DNA of 6,932 nucleotides from J088 sp003695505 [NCBI: Candidatus Dadabacteria bacterium] (GTDB lineage: Bacteria; J088), in the NCBI GenBank assembly GCA_003695505.1, contig RFIY01000357.1, positions 1 to 6,932 of the forward strand, given 5' to 3'. The stretch's first letter is position 1. Each line of letters starts with the position of its first letter. The position numbers and the translations under genes are program-made. The notes beneath the pieces were generated by a model. The model was not told the origin of the DNA, ran no database searches, and saw nothing but the letters and a program-made list of their open reading frames with translations. Below are positions 6,766 through 6,932 of the stretch, in pieces.

Positions 6766-6932
6766 ATGAAGGAGCCTGCACCTGAACGTATTCCGGCGCA
6801 TCGGCCGGACGAACGTTTGCTCGAAGAAGCGAGCCACGCGTTGCTCCGCATCGTCGATTTTCCGCGAGGGGCACGCAAGTGGGTCACCATGCGACGCGAT
6901 GGGTTGCGGGCCGAGTTTGTGGATCGTGGTGG
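6766..6932 (+). CDS. Partial CDS of unknown function, truncated by the window end
   Basis: An open frame runs from ATG 6766 to the last base, about 55 codons, beginning MKEPAPERIPAHRPDERL and continuing LLEEASHALLRIVDFP and WVTMRRDGLRAEFVDRGG. An in-frame ATG at 6751 is an alternative start; neither has a good ribosome binding site. The frame is closed upstream by the TGA at 6724, which is the stop of the previous gene. The N-terminus is Pro/Glu/Arg-rich and has no signal peptide or membrane segment, so the product is probably cytoplasmic. I do not recognise the family. Its position directly behind the tandem receptor-like genes makes it a candidate partner or output protein. Confidence 0.55.
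   Translation, partial: MKEPAPERIPAHRPDERLLEEASHALLRIVDFPRGARKWVTMRRDGLRAEFVDRG

Noticed and set aside
6364-6890. Minus-strand open frames at the right end (157 and 169 codons)
   Set aside because: They overlap the well-supported C-terminus of the second MCP-like gene and the plus-strand partial gene; composition is Arg/Ser-rich shadow sequence without motifs.

Overview
The window is almost entirely coding on the plus strand and reads as part of one tightly packed operon. The DNA is moderately GC-rich (roughly 60% by eye), with no IS, CRISPR array or RNA gene seen. The gene types (a Tgl/PilF-like pilotin lipoprotein, a RodZ-like protein, large MCP-like membrane proteins) fit a Gram-negative, pilus-bearing bacterium. 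The style recalls Myxococcota or other former Deltaproteobacteria, or gammaproteobacteria. The lineage is inference; nothing here fixes it.

Layout: (1) 13-753, a TPR lipoprotein of the type IV pilus PilF/PilW/Tgl type. (2) 750-1595, a RodZ-like protein: cytoplasmic HTH_25, one membrane segment, periplasmic DUF4115. (3) 1592-4141, an 849-residue membrane protein with about six TM segments, a degenerate HAMP and a very long MCP-like coiled-coil hairpin. (4) 4138-6726, an 862-residue paralogue-like protein of the same architecture, starting with GTG. (5) 6766 to the window end, the beginning of an unrecognised gene. Each of the three junctions between genes 1-4 is a 4-base stop/start overlap (ATGA, ATGA, GTGA), so the four genes are probably translationally coupled.

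The most interesting part is the tandem pair of MCP-like proteins. Both keep the recognisable hairpin-tip motif of chemoreceptors, but residues that normally build receptor trimers and signalling arrays are replaced, differently in each protein. The spacing from the end of HAMP to the tip is identical in both (227 residues), so their hairpins are in register. With the pilotin and the MreB-adaptor-like gene in front, this suggests a membrane-spanning complex, perhaps a heteromeric pair, linking an envelope signal to cell polarity, cytoskeleton or pilus function rather than ordinary chemotaxis. That functional link is inference from operon structure and sequence; no CheA, CheW, CheR or CheB gene is present in the window.
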